From NCBI RefSeq assembly GCF_020283565.1, contig NC_060065.1, forward strand, positions 30,120,409-30,184,408: 64,000 nt of DNA. Direction: 5' to 3'. Under the pieces are notes generated by a model, which did not search any database, had not been told where the DNA came from, and worked only from the letters and a program-made list of their open reading frames with translations. The stretch's first letter is position 1, and every line of letters begins with the position of its first letter. The translations under genes and the position numbers were made by a program. This document shows, in pieces, positions 43,890 through 61,500 of this stretch. The stretch is from Trifolium pratense (lineage: Eukaryota > Streptophyta > Magnoliopsida > Fabales > Fabaceae).

Positions 43890-44540
43890 TTTATTTTTAA
43901 GCAAATAACAATATATTAAATAGAAAGAAGGGATAATTAACTTGGGGGTAAGAACATAACTCAGCAACCACACAAAAGTGTAAAGATAATCTTGAATGGG
44001 TAATACAACCTTAAGCAATTTACACAAAACACAACTAGACCAAAATCTAGTGAAAGAGTTAAATGTGAAGTAGCCGAAGACACATCAAACACAATCCAGC
44101 ATGCCCAATGCGGGACCCAAAATCAAATTGCAAAAAAAAAAAAAAAAAAACGAACCAATCTATCTCTTAAGACACGGCGACCGAATCTGACCGTTAAAAC
44201 AGAAACAAAGATACCAACCGACAATTTGCTACAGCAGCAACGAGTACAAGGCCAATTTCTAGCCTTATATGTAACGGAAAAGGAGAAGAGCAAATGACGA
44301 CAACAAAGAACGATTCAAGCCACCGTCATAAAGCACTCAAAAACTCCAATCAGCAGATCTGAAGATCCAAACCTAGACCTGTCACCTTTGCATCGCGGAT
44401 GCAGAATTGAAAGCTTTGATCCTTGACAGGAAGGAAGAGGGTGAAAACAAATTCAGAATCACAACCACCCAGCCGCACAAGAGACAGATGAGGAGGAGCA
44501 AATCGAAATGGGTTGAATTGAAACCAACCAAACAAAAATA
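43890..44540 (-). mobile_element. Possible LINE-derived or retroposed segment
   Basis: This is a stretch more GC-rich than its surroundings. On the minus strand it ends in TTTAATATATTGTTATTTGC, similar to the 3' ends of plant L1 elements, and contains an internal T-run. No protein domain could be read, so the class is uncertain. Confidence 0.35.
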
Positions 44541-45631
44541 AAATATGTTTGCCTAACTCAACCCTGGGCCCCTACATATAAATGTGATGTCTCTATCAAT
44601 TAAGCTAAATTCATCAGGACAAATATTTAGATTATCTTATCTAAATAATTTTGAATATCATATAGGTGTTTAACTATTATTTTTTGGCAAAAATATAGGT
44701 GTTTAATTTGATTAAGAAATTAGGTAGTATTTGAATTTTCAATGCCTAACTTAGTGTTCACTTCTTATAGATAGCCGGCCACTAACGGGTAGGAGGGAAC
44801 CAATTAATCAATTATATGGGTTGTTGGACTTTTTCTATCTTGTTCTTTCATCGTTTTCTATTTGGAAAGAGACATAATACCCAAATAAAAATTATTAAAA
44901 AAAAATTAAAATCAAAAGAGACAACCCATCTTTCCAATTCACATGATATAATAAATATATTCAGTCCAAAGGCAACTTCAAAATTAATTTTAGCAAAGTC
45001 TTTGTCAAAATTGATTCTTTTTTTATTTAATTAAGTGAAAGTGAAGGAAAGGGATGTCAAGTTGAAATTATGGTATTAGGAACTGTTATTTTCTCCTTAC
45101 TTCATCATGTTGGATTGTTTGAAAGAATTTAATTATGCTATTTGCGTAGGAATAAGATTACGGTTGAGGTTAGTTATGAGTTCAATTTCTTTTTAAAGCT
45201 TTTATTTTTTTTTTGAAACATTCTTTTTAAAGCTAGCTTGTAATCTTATTCAACATGTCACTTTTTATAGAGGTGAGAAAGTTGGTACAAATTCTTCGTC
45301 CTTAGCTATCAAATACCAAACTTCCTAAACACCAAATTTTTCAATAATATCTTAATTGGATCTCTTCAAATATTCATTATGATTTGAAATTAGTGGCTTA
45401 TTTAGGTATAAAAGTTTTTGACTTAAATACTACTACCATCCCCTAATTTTATTTATTCATGAACATGTTCTCATTTTTTCAACTGATAATTTAGTGGCTT
45501 TCGCCGTTTAAAATGAATAAGTGAAAATTTTCAAAATCGAGCTTTAGTCTCTGCATGTTTAAATATACGAATTTGAGTCATTAAGTGTTAAGTGATGATG
45601 TATAATTGGTTTTATGTGGCAATGTGTGTCT
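44541..45631. other. Intergenic AT-rich region
   Basis: No gene or clear repeat. Near 45490-45580, TTTAGTGGCTTTCGCCG and ATAAGTGAAAATTTTCAAAA faintly resemble the SINE-like text at 42625. Confidence 0.4.
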
Positions 45632-45640
45632 TCCATCGCC

Positions 45641-46501
45641 GGGGACGGAACTAGGTAGTATACAAAAGGGGCGACCGCCACCCATGAAACATATGATACT
45701 ATTATACTATGCATATATAACATAGAGTCCGCCACCCCTGCCATTCAAAAAAGAAATTAGAGTCTGCCACCCTATTTCTTCTTGCACAATTAGTCATTCC
45801 TTATGTTATATTGTTTATTATTTTATTTAAAGTCACTAACCAGTAGCAAAGCGAGATAGTAACAAAGTAAAGTGAGAAGCCACTAACTAGTAAACTAATA
45901 AAGTTGTTCCGTGATATGGTGGTAGATAAAAAAATTGTTGAAGTTGTCTTATCCAATTTCTTATTTTTTTAATAAATTAAACACATCATTTGGATAATAT
46001 AATAGAGAAAACTTAATTCCTTTTAGTAATTATGGAAATGTTATATAAAAAAAGTCAAAGATTCATTATTTCGATAGCTACATTTTGGTATGTATATTCT
46101 TTTGTAGGATATATAATTTTTAGGTTTAATTATTTTTGGTACCCTATTTTAAAATCAAACTTTTTGGTCTACCTATTTTCACATTTTGTTACAATTTTGT
46201 CCCTAACTCGTATTTTTTGCCCTAAAAATGGAGACGATAAATCATCTTTTATGACTTTAAAAATCATACTTTTTAGAGTAAAAATATGGGTTGGAGACCA
46301 AAAAGTTCGATTCTTATATAGGGGGACCATTTTTGTGAGTTCGATAAAATAGGGGACAAAAAATGTAATTAAACCCTTTTTTTTATTAGCATGAAACTAA
46401 ATTTTATAAAATTATTAGTAGTAGAAGTTAGTTATAGTTGATGTTATTTATTAGTGTTATATTTTCGCCACTCTCAATGATTTTTCCTAGTTCCGTCCAT
46501 G
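45641..46501. mobile_element. TIR element with 9-bp target duplication
   Basis: The left end contains GGACGGAACTAGG and the right end its complement CCTAGTTCCGTCC. Flanks are identical 9-mers TCCATCGCC (45632-45640 and 46502-46510). The duplication length fits the Mutator superfamily, but the TIR is short. The element includes GGGGCGACCGCCACCC words and a nested smaller element. No transposase is seen. Confidence 0.75.
46123..46375. mobile_element. Small TIR element nested in the 45.6-46.5 kb element
   Basis: The ends are GGTTTAATTATTTTTGGTAC and its partner GGTTTAATTACATTTTTTGTC (complemented), with CCCCTATTTT subterminal text and a TTTTTGGTCTAC/GAGACCAAAAAG inverted pair. About 253 bp. The duplication is not resolved. 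Confidence 0.6.
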
Positions 46502-46510
46502 TCCATCGCC

Positions 46511-47396
46511 GCTTTAATTGATTTTTCTTTGTTTTTTGTTTTGAGGATTTGGTAGAATTGGTGTTTAGAGTTTTGAAGTGGAGATTATTTTTCATTTGAG
46601 AAGCGGGAGAGAGATCACATATAGAGATTTTGAGAGAATTTAAATTTTGAAAAACTGTTGTTGCATTGAGAAGATTGAGAGGATGAAAAAAGTCATGAAA
46701 GATGTTGTTTGCAGTTCACTCTGCAGGTTTGAGACATGTTTCATTAAAACAAATATGTTAGTGTTGTGCTAGGTGGACATGCTTGTTATTGAGCCAAAAT
46801 TCTCTCTACTTTTTTTGTCTGCTTCTTCAAATCAACCCCTATTTGATACAAAAAGGGAGCGAAAATTCAAATTTTCAAAATTGTCGCGTGTTATCATATT
46901 TTCTATTCAAAATCGTACCAACAAATATTTTCTATTCCAAACAAATATAATTAATTTTCTTTATTAGTGATAAAAGCTTAAATCGGCGAAAAAATACTAT
47001 TTTTTTATGATGACTTGGCAATGCATTGATGCAGTCAGGATGAGACACGTAAGTCATATATTATTAAGATAAGATTAAAATTTCATACTAATACAAAATA
47101 AATACGTATTAAAAAATATTTGTAGTTTGGTCTATTTTTTTAAAATTATTCCAAAATGTAATTCAATCTGAGAAGTTTTTAGAAAACCTAATTAATAATA
47201 TTTAATTTTGAAAGTTTTTTTATTTTGATCGAATTGAATTTGAACATCTTTACACATGTAATAAAATTATTGGACTGAAAATATGGTCCACGTGTCTCTT
47301 TTGATTTTTATACCAATTTTTTTTCTAGTTTTTTTTATCTACAGAGAAAGTGACATGCACCACTAAAGCTCACTACGAGGTCCCAACTTGAACCCG
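46511..47396. other. Intergenic region
   Basis: No gene or defined repeat was recognised. Confidence 0.4.
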
Positions 47397-47404
47397 GATA
47401 AAAC

Positions 47405-48409
47405 TAGAGCTGGGTATACGGACCAAGGTCCGCGGGCCGACCCGTTTAACCCGCAGCCCGCACGGACTTAAGACCAAATTTTTTTGGCCCGTTTACATTT
47501 TTGCCCGTGTGGGTTGGACCGTTAAAACCGCGGGTTATGCGGGTTAAATCCGCGGGTTCGCGGGTTAGCCCGTGGCCCGCCTTCTTTTTTTTATATAATT
47601 AATTACAAAATTTATCAGATATAAATAACTTGGTCCATGTCCAAATTCAACTTTTTTAACCACAAAAAAAAAAAAAAACTTAGTCTAAACCCTAATTATA
47701 AAAAGCAACAACACACTCCAATTTTAATCAAGTAGACAATAACACAAAACGTTAGGATTCAGACATGTTCTTATACTTATAATATTTTGTTCTTTTTCAC
47801 TATCTTTTACTTTGTTTTAGCTGTATATACATTTGCTAGTATTTAAAAGATTAATGTCCAAATGGGTAGTTATTTTTCTTGGGGGTATTTTCCGCTATTA
47901 TGTTTTGAATAATTTGGTTACCTTGATGTGATTTACTTAAGTTGAATCTGTTAATTTTTTATGCTTTTTTGGGTACATGTAGAAAGTTTTTCTCACTAAA
48001 ATGGATGATACAAAAATGACGATAAGAATCAGTTGAATTTGATTTTAGTTGCATTACTTACAAAGAGAAGATAGATAAACTCAATGATATCACAAACTTT
48101 ATTTATTTTTATTTGTTAGTTACAATTTATATGTTATAACATAAAATTATTAATAATATATTTTTTTAAGCTTTCATTATATCAATATTTTATTAATTTA
48201 GTTTATTTTTTTGAAAAAAGTGATTTTTTATTTTTTTTTTGGTAATAGTTCGCGGGTTAAGCGTTTAACCCGCGGGCTTATGCGGACCGAACTCGGGCTT
48301 AATATTATAACTCGTTTATATTTGCCGACGGGCTTGTTCGCCCCGTTTAATATGCGGGTTTATGCGGGGCGGGTTAAACGGGGCGGGCTAGCCCGCATAC
48401 CCAGCTCTA
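47405..48409. mobile_element. hAT-like non-autonomous element, about 1 kb
   Basis: The ends are TAGAGCTGGGTATACGG and the complement TAGAGCTGGGTATGCGGGC. Both subterminal regions are packed with GCGGGTTAA/TTAACCCGC words. The 8-bp flanks GATAAAAC (47397-47404) and GATAAAAG (48410-48417) differ at the last base. The interior is AT-rich and has no transposase frame. Confidence 0.85.
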
Positions 48410-48417
48410 GATAAAAG

Positions 48418-49655
48418 TGTTTTGGATCCTTTCAGATCTTATTTTTTTGTCAATCTCTCTCGTTCAACAAATTCTAACCTTCAGATTAATCTAAGGGTTA
48501 AAAGATATTAAAATCCATATTAACACAACCAAAATAATAAATTCCCTTCAACCAAATTCTCTTCAACCAAAACGTGAACTCAGACCCACATATGTGCCAA
48601 CTTGTCATTTCTTCATCCTCTTCAATCAATTTTTCCATCATCGATCAATTTTCCCATTCATTTTCTCATCCTCTTCAACCAATTTCTCCATGGAGGGGCT
48701 CTGCAACTTCCATCAATTTTTTCACCTTTTTACTCATTTTAATTTTTGATTTCAGAATCTCATACCATGACTCTTCTTATACCTTCTTTTTAGGATGAAT
48801 GAGTGTTACAAATATAGCGAGCTAAAGAAACTAAGATAGTTAGCCGCTGCCAAAGAGGAAGTAGAATAGGAAAAGAGAAGAAACAAAAACAGCTAACTTT
48901 TTACGTATAATGCTCAATTTTTTTTTTTTATAATTATTCTTCTATTCATTTTTGATTGAATTATATTGTTTGTAATACAAGTTTATTATCTGTTTAGGAC
49001 ATTGTGTACTACAAACTCATAACTGTTAGGCCATATGGTGAGTACGATGTCCGGGACATTGTGTGTACACGAACTTATGGTAGTCATGATCATGATTAGG
49101 AATTTGTTTTTTCTATTATTACAGTTGTAGGTAGTTAGGTAGTTAAACATGCAGTTTGCTAGTTGCTTAGAGAATAAGTAACACATTATGGTGTATGAAT
49201 ACTTAGGTACGTGAATCGGTCAGTGTTGACGATCGAATCATTAGCCGGTTTGAGAGGGAGTTGTTGGTTCTTGGATCGATTCCATATTGATGGTTGGTTC
49301 ATTCACCAAAATGTAGACTTTTAATTAGTCTTGTTAGGATCATTTAAAAGTTGGTTATCAATTGTTGAAGTAATTGTCCTACGCTTTTGCTATAATAAAA
49401 AAAGTTTAATACGTGGCTTAAGCTATCCACAACCATATACCGCATACAACTGTTGACGACGCTTTGTTCAAGCGTCAGTGGACTATTTTGTCCGCATATT
49501 TGTTCAAGTTTATTTTTGGATGTTTTTATTTTGTACATTAGGTTTTATTTTGAGAGATATTGATAAAAAAAAATAAGATTGACAGGATCTAACTTAACAA
49601 TATCGATATTATTAGAGTCAATATATTCCGCTTTATTACATTACATTACATCAAC
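48418..49655. other. Intergenic region upstream of the tRNA cluster
   Basis: A short duplicated stretch containing GTCCGGGACATTGTGTG / AGGACATTGTGTACTAC occurs at about 48998-49070. No gene. Confidence 0.4.
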
Positions 49656-49665
49656 AAAAAAAAAA
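49656..49665 (-). terminator. Pol III terminator of the tRNA-Thr gene
   Basis: On the minus strand a run of ten T starts three bases after the discriminator base of the tRNA. Confidence 0.8.
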
Positions 49666-49668
49666 CAT

Positions 49669-49740
49669 AGCTCCCAGCGAGGATTGAACTCGCGACCTTT
49701 CCCTTACGAAGGGAACGCAATACCACTATGCTATGGAAGC
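49669..49740 (-). tRNA. tRNA-Thr (anticodon CGT)
   Basis: Minus-strand sequence starts GCTTCCA and ends TGGGAGC plus one base, forming a 7-bp acceptor stem with one G-T pair. The A-box TAGCATAGTGG and B-box GAGTTCAATCC are intact. The D stem is short (GCA/TGC). The anticodon stem TTCCC/GGGAA encloses loop TTCGTAA, anticodon CGT. The T arm is GCGAG-TTCAATC-CTCGC. CCA is not encoded, as expected for nuclear genes. A T10 terminator follows at once. It appears to be a functional nuclear gene standing alone. Confidence 0.87.
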
Positions 49741-49974
49741 TAATCAATAATATTGATTACATCAACTTTTTTAAGGATAATTTAGTAAAAGACTAAAAGT
49801 GTTATTCTCCTCCATTCATTTATTATACATTTTGTTTTTAATCTTTGTAACATTCTGAAATGAATTACTCACTGTCATTGTAGAATAGATGGAATAATAA
49901 TTAAGGTTAAATAAGTTTTTGTCCGTACAAATATCTTAGCGTAGTTTGTTTTTCGATTGCCTTCCATTTAAGTG

Positions 49975-50023
<49 letters not shown>

Positions 50024-50165
50024 TGATCAAAATCTCTCTAAACAAATTTCTACAAGTTATAATCCCTAAAATATTTTCACTCACGACTTTTGGTTTCTAT
50101 TTTAAAGTCACTGATGACAGTCAATTATATGATGGTTTTAGTAGTAATTTAGGGTAGTTTTAATA
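49741..50165. other. Intergenic region with a (TA)n array
   Basis: The (TA)n array is at 49980-50020. GGTTAAATAAGTTTTTGTCC at 49905-49925 resembles one end of a GTCC-type TIR element with no partner. Confidence 0.45.
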
Positions 50166-51010
50166 GTAACTGAAGCCCAAAAGCAAGTAAATACCTGAAA
50201 AAGTGAAGTTACTTGGTTCAGAAGCAAGAAATGTGAAAAAAGCATAAAAAAGAGCAAAAACGTAATAAACAGCGCGCACCATCGTACCTATGATGAGATC
50301 CAGCGTGGTGCGATGAGAAGGCAGTTTAAATTTAAGAAAATCTGCAACAAATCTTTCTCATCATACCACGATGAAAGACGGTTGAAGAAAACAGAAAATC
50401 CTGATCAAATCTTCCATCGTACCACGATATGATCCATCATGGCCACGATGAGGCAAAATTATACGCCATCATGGCCACGATGGGTGCGATGGACGCGTAG
50501 AAAAAGCTCAAACCTAGCTGAAAAACTATAAATAGAGTCTTCCTCCTTCACTATTATTCATTCCAAAATATTGAGAGCTATTCAATATTCACTCTAGAGT
50601 TAGGAGAACTCTAAGGAGGAGGCAAGGAGGGCTAAGAAACTCCAAGGCCAATAAGGTTATTTTCTTTCTGTCTTTGTAATTTATTTTTCCTAAGTTAGGT
50701 GGAGTCGAGGAACTCCGTTACGAATGCTTGGTTTTGTATAATTTGGGTATAAATTCAATTGTTTCTACTTTCAAACTCTTTTATTGTTTGGTTTTATATT
50801 TATTTTAATACTGATCACATTAGAATAAAATCTAAGGAGCTAGTGGATATCAGATAGGAAACGAAGCTAGTTATCCCGAACGAAGGACAATGTGCTAAGG
50901 TCCAACATGAGACCATTAAATTTAGTATCTGAGGTCTTAATATAGGATTAGAATGAACGATAATTTCTACCTGAGGCAGAGATAGGACTAATTTGAGGCA
51001 CATGTGACAA
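50166..51010. mobile_element. LTR-like fragment with repeated CCATCGTACCACGATG-type words
   Basis: Four or more near-copies of a small inverted motif (CATCGTACCACGAT, CATCATGGCCACGATG) occur between 50280 and 50500. They are followed by a TATA-like TATAAATAGAGTC and a transcribed-looking stretch with AGGAGGAGGCAAGGAGGG. This resembles the promoter region of a legume LTR retrotransposon. No second LTR or coding region is present, so a solo or truncated LTR is inferred. Confidence 0.4.
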
Positions 51011-51029
51011 CTTGCGACACATTGAGCCT

Positions 51030-51968
51030 TAAGGCGTGAGCGGTTTGGACACCTGTTTGAGTTGGCGGAGACTAAATCGGGTACGGTGGCTGAGATGTTT
51101 GCTTTAGGGTGGGGTGTAGATGGAGAGGCATTGGAGTGGCAGAGGCGGTTGAGGGCGTGGGATAAGGAGATGTTGGGGAAGTGTCAGTCTTTACTTCTTA
51201 ACATTTATTTGCAGGCTCAGTCTTCTAACACGTGGTAGTGAAGCCCATACCCTGATGCAGGTTACACTGTCCGAGGAGCATATCAGCTTCTGACTTCTCA
51301 AGCTTTAGTTACTTTGGATGCTGCGGAAAACCTCATCTGACACTCTCAGGTTCCTTTGAAGGTTTCCATCTTTGCGTGGCGTTTATTGCGTGACAGGTTG
51401 CCCACGAGAGTAAACCTAGTCACTCGAGGTGTTTTGTCTCCTATAGCTCACACTTATGTCTTTGGATGTGGAGCGGCCGAGTCGGCCCATAATTTATTCA
51501 TCTCATGTGGTATTATTGGATCTCTTTGGGATTTAGTTCGTCTGTGGATTGACATTCCTTTGGCGGATTTCACTACTCTACGTGACCATTTTGTCCAGTT
51601 TACAGTCTCAATGGGTGGATCTCGAGCTTGGCGATCCTTCTTGCAGCTCATTTGGCTTTCTTGTGTATGGGTGATATGGACGGAGAGAAATCATCGTTTG
51701 TTCAAAGGCTCAACAAGCACAACTCATCTTTTGTTGGATAAGATCAAACTTTTCTCTTTTAGGTGGTTGAAGACGACGAGTATTACGTTAGCCTCAAACT
51801 ACTATAGCTGGTGGTCTAGTCCATTACTTTGTTTGAGCCTTGTATGATTTATTTATGATTTTTATCTTTTTGACTCTTTGTAAACTTTGGTAGTCTACAT
51901 CGGCACGTCTTGTGCTGAAGGGCTGATTGTGTTAATATATTCCATTTTGGCTTTTTCAAAAAAAATTC
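51030..51968 (+). mobile_element. LINE 3' part with zf-RVT remnant
   Basis: Text at 51040-51240 reads like the LINE region between reverse transcriptase and zf-RVT (GWGVDGEALEWQRRLRAWD), then stops appear. The 51356-51847 frame has VSIFAWRLLRDRLPTRVNL, VFGCGAAESAHNLFISC and WVIWTERNHRLFKG, ending WWSSPLLCLSLV. The tail CATTTTGGCTTTTTC plus an A8 run closes it. It belongs to the same family as 17395-17772 and the tail at 36153-36255. Dead copy. Confidence 0.85.
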
Positions 51969-52344
51969 TTAATGAAACAATTTCAACTTGGACATATATA
52001 ATATTAAAATGTTATATATAATAATACGAGAGTAATCAAATAAGTACAAGAGAAATGCCGAGTATAACCTTAAGTTCTTTTTTTTGTCAATAACCTTAAT
52101 AAGGGTAAACTTTAGTTTTTTTTCGTAAATATAAGTATATTTCCATGTGAGGGTGTGTCGTCAAAATAAGGGACGCAAATAGCAACTCCCGTATATTTAT
52201 GAATCTAAGAAATAGAGGCCCCAAAAAAATTATTGTACTAGCATCGCAATATTTTTGGGCCAAAAATAAAAAACTCGAACAACCCAAATTTTTCTGAAGA
52301 TGTTTTTTCTTCCCTCCTCCCATGAATCTTTTTTTTTTTTTGAC
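51969..52344. other. Intergenic region
   Basis: No gene or repeat boundary is seen. Confidence 0.4.
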
Positions 52345-52522
52345 AATCTCATGAATCTTTTATATCCCCCAATATTCCGAATTTTTTCTAGTGTAAATTC
52401 AGAGTAAATTTCGGTTTTTAGAAACCAAAATTTGTTTTCAAGGCAAAAAAAAAATTCGGTTTCTACGAACCGAAGTTTTTTCAAGGGTAAAATTGAAAAT
52501 TCAGGGGATAAAAGATTCACGG
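52345..52522. mobile_element. Fold-back element (MITE)
   Basis: The left end CATGAATCTTTTATATCCCC and the complement of the right end CGTGAATCTTTTATCCCC pair. Central TTTCGGTTTTTAGAAACC and TTCGGTTTCTACGAACCG repeats also pair. Length about 175 bp. Confidence 0.6.
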
Positions 52523-53221
52523 GGGTGGTAAGAGAAAATATCTTTACTGAAAGTGGAGGACTTTCATTTCACTGTGTTTGGGTTGACACATGCCCCAAAT
52601 ATTTTTAGCTTTTTATAGGTATACCCCCACAAATATCAGTCATACTCATACTCCATATTTTCAAGTTTTTCCTTTAATAAATTTTGATTTCCAATTCTAC
52701 CATTTTCCTGGAGATGTCAATGGGTTGGAGCAGAAGACCAGAAGTGGGGATTGGGGAGTACTTCTCCGCTCCCTTCTTCGAGATCTAAAATGCTTCACAT
52801 CCTCACCCTCATTCTCTATTTTGGACAGTATTCTTTTTCCATTTCCGTTTTCGCTCATCCTCATAGTTCTCATAGGGACTCCATCAACATTAAAGAAGAT
52901 ATCAATTTTTAATTAAACTAGTTGTAAAAAAATATAATCATAAAAGAAATAAAAATCAAGACATTATTGTGAATCTCGTGATAGTAAAAAATATCATATA
53001 TAAACGGGGGGACTTTCACGCCATTCCCACGGAGAGTCCCACTTACAGATACAAATTAACATTGCTACATTCTCCCCTTCATCTATCTCATTCTCTTAAA
53101 TCGCTCATTATCACTCTCACCCCGTCTCCCATTTACGGCAAATCCTCACCGTTCCTTCGAAATCATATTTTGACCGGTTCAAATTCCATGTGTTAGTTTT
53201 TAAAATGAAATTTAATTCTTT
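52523..53221. other. Intergenic region
   Basis: The 108-codon frame at 52590-52916 has no recognisable domain. The GC-richer patch at 52725-52765 may be part of an unidentified repeat. Confidence 0.4.
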
Positions 53222-53600
53222 TCAACATGACATTTGTAACTCAAAATATTTCCTAATATTTACATAATGTTTAACATGATCTTCAAGTATCTTTATTGCC
53301 TTAAGCTTCGCAATTGTGTTGTTTGATCTCCAAGGCGCTTTGTCATTTGTGTGGCTGTCGGAGGTAGGGCGCTGGTGCATTATATTTGTTGGCCTTTGGG
53401 ACTGGTTTTGTTTGGTCTGAGCCACTTTTAGCCTGGGTGGTTAGCTCTCCATGCTGGTGGTGATGTACTCTTCTAATATAGTCTTAGCTTCCTGGCACCT
53501 CTGTTTTTGTTTTTGCATGTTCCTCATGTTTTGGTTTTGGGAAATAGCATTGGCAATGACGTTGGGTTCATTGTTTATTGTAACACTAACACTTGCAATT
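53222..53600 (-). pseudogene. Unidentified coding-like remnant
   Basis: One minus-strand frame runs from about 53590 to 53222 with a single TAA at about 53440. It reads NAISQNQNMRNMQKQKQ, then QEAKTILEEYITTSMES, stop, and then NNTIAKLKAIKILEDHV. The composition (Gln, Lys, Asn rich, hydrophilic, possibly helical) looks more like protein than the surrounding DNA does. No family is recognised and chance is not excluded. Confidence 0.25.
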
Positions 53601-54950
53601 TTTGGTGGTCTAAGTGCGAATTTACAATTTGGGCCCTAATTAATAATTGTAGTATAAAAAATTTGAATTCTCATAAAACATTAAACTTTTTATTTAATTT
53701 CAAAATACTCTTATAAAACAATTCCTACTACCATTTCTAAATGCAATCATACAAAGTCACTTAATAATTGTGTTTACACATGCAAAGTCACTAATAATTG
53801 TGTTTACATCAATATGTTATATAAGAGAAAACTATAGATGACTGATGAGTTGCAGACTTGTAGAGAGAAAAATAGAGGAAGAAGATGAGTGTGTGTTGAT
53901 ATGAAGCGACATTGCAAGAAGAAAAGAATTTGCATACGTGTAGTGATGAAAAAGTAGTACGAAAGCGGTTTGACATGAAATTTGATACTTGTTACTTGAT
54001 ATGAGTAAGAGATACATACGCATAGAGAATTTGATTATTGATACTTACATATCATTGTATCAATTCATCAATTATCAACCATATCAAATATCATTGTACC
54101 AAAATTCATAATTGATACAATTATATGTTCACCGATAGAGAATAAGAAGCGACAAACAAAACTATGAATTTCATATAGTATATTTTTTGTTGGGCCTATT
54201 AGTCCCCTAAAAAAATTATTTTGGGGCACAAATCTTAGTCTTATTTTTATGGACCTAGGGCGGTCGCCCTCTTCGTCCTCCCTCGGATACGGCCCTGCCA
54301 GTGCACGATGCTCCTGCAACGTTTTCACTTGCGTAGGGATATCAATTGTATTTGTAAATAGGGAACCCTGCGAGAATTGCTCCATTTGAGGTTTGAAGGC
54401 GGATAATTTTTTCCAGAGAGAGAAATTTCCCCTGAGGGAGGTTTGAGGATGAAGATGATGTTTTATTCTCCGCTCCGCAAAGTCTCTATTCCCAATATTT
54501 TATTAAAATAACATTTATATGTGTACGTTCACGCAAAATAAAAAATAATATAAATTTGATAATATCTTATAATGTTGATGGATTCGCATCCGAACCTTGA
54601 AGATCAGTAAAGATGTTAATGAAAAAAAAGACTCATGATTCATGAATAAGGACGAAGATGAAGAATATTTTAAATAATTTGTAAAAAAAAATAGATAAAT
54701 ACTTGCGTTCATTCTCCACGAATTTTTTTCTTCTAAGCTACCAATTAATGATTTATGGGTATTTACCGATTAACCAATGAGAACAAACCATATACATGTT
54801 TAGTAAAAGTTGGGTACAATATGTTTTCATTGATTGATGAAAAATATCTAAAACTATATAAGAGTAGAGTAGACCTCGACTTCTCCGCGACTCCACTTCA
54901 TTGACACCTCCATATCCACGCACCATGCACGCCATGTCACACTTGCGCAC
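53601..54950. other. Intergenic region
   Basis: A direct repeat containing CACTAATAATTGTGTTTACA is present twice at 53758-53810. GGGCGGTCGCCC with ACGGCCCTG at 54258-54298 resembles sequence seen in TIR elements, but no pair was found. No gene. Confidence 0.4.
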
Positions 54951-54956
54951 TTAGAG

Positions 54957-55297
54957 CATCCACAATGGAGAAATCCAATTTTTGGTATCTAAGTGGGTCC
55001 CGCGTGTACACATCACTCATTTATAATTTTTTAATAATAGTATCTAATAAGCACTCAATTTCTCCAACCCAGCACCTCTTAAAAAATTCTAAACCGGTCC
55101 ACAAATAACTACACATTTCATCAATAACTCTACATCTTTATAAATGGGTCCCACAAATTTTATTAAGTACTATGAGAGAGAGAATGCTTATTTGAGAAGT
55201 GGTACCTATTTGATACTAAAATGTGTTGTGTTCCAATAATAGTATCTAATAAGTACCGTGAGTACCTAATAGATACTATACCATTGGAGATGATCTT
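54957..55297. mobile_element. Probable MITE with GAGCATCCACAATGG ends, upstream of CDKA
   Basis: The left end GAGCATCCACAATGG and the complement of the right end GATCATCTCCAATGG form a 15-bp imperfect TIR. Internally, AGTATCTAATAAGCACTCA is echoed by AGTATCTAATAAGTACCGTG. It lies about 430 bp before the CDKA start codon and could affect the promoter. The duplication (TTA/TTG) is not convincing. Confidence 0.5.
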
Positions 55298-55731
55298 GCA
55301 GAAGATTCATGTGAACCTTACCCTAGTCTTTGATTGGTCATAAAAGTCTCATCACGAGTTTCTCCCCCTAAAATCTCAAACATTAATGGCGGTAATAACT
55401 GACTTTATTCAGTGGCAAAAAAAACTTGTCATTGTTAAAGATTTGACATAGACATCACTTTCACTAAAATAATTTTTTTTTAAAAAAATTAAAACATTAA
55501 AAACAGAATTTTATTTTTAACAAAAATAGAGGGAAAATGAAATGAAAAAGAAACAAATAAGAGAGCGTGAAGAAAAGTGAAAGAGACTCGTCTCGTGTGT
55601 GAGACTGAAACTGAAACTGAGTCTCACTCCACACACCGCGCTTAACCTTTTTCAACCTTTCTTCTCAGATCTTCAATTTCTTCACTCAATTTTCTTCTTC
55701 TTCAATCGATTCTCTTTCTTCTTCGTTTGCA
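55298..55731 (+). promoter_or_regulatory. CDKA proximal promoter and leader
   Basis: The last roughly 110 bp before the ATG are CT-rich (TTTTCTTCTTCTTCAATCG), typical of a leader. No TATA box or E2F site is assigned with confidence; CCGCGC at 55636 is the only GC-rich motif. Confidence 0.4.

Positions 55732-61500
<5,769 letters not shown>

Noticed and set aside
54241..54385. GC-rich GGGCGGTCGCCC region as an end of a defined transposon
   Set aside because: No complementary terminus or target duplication was found.
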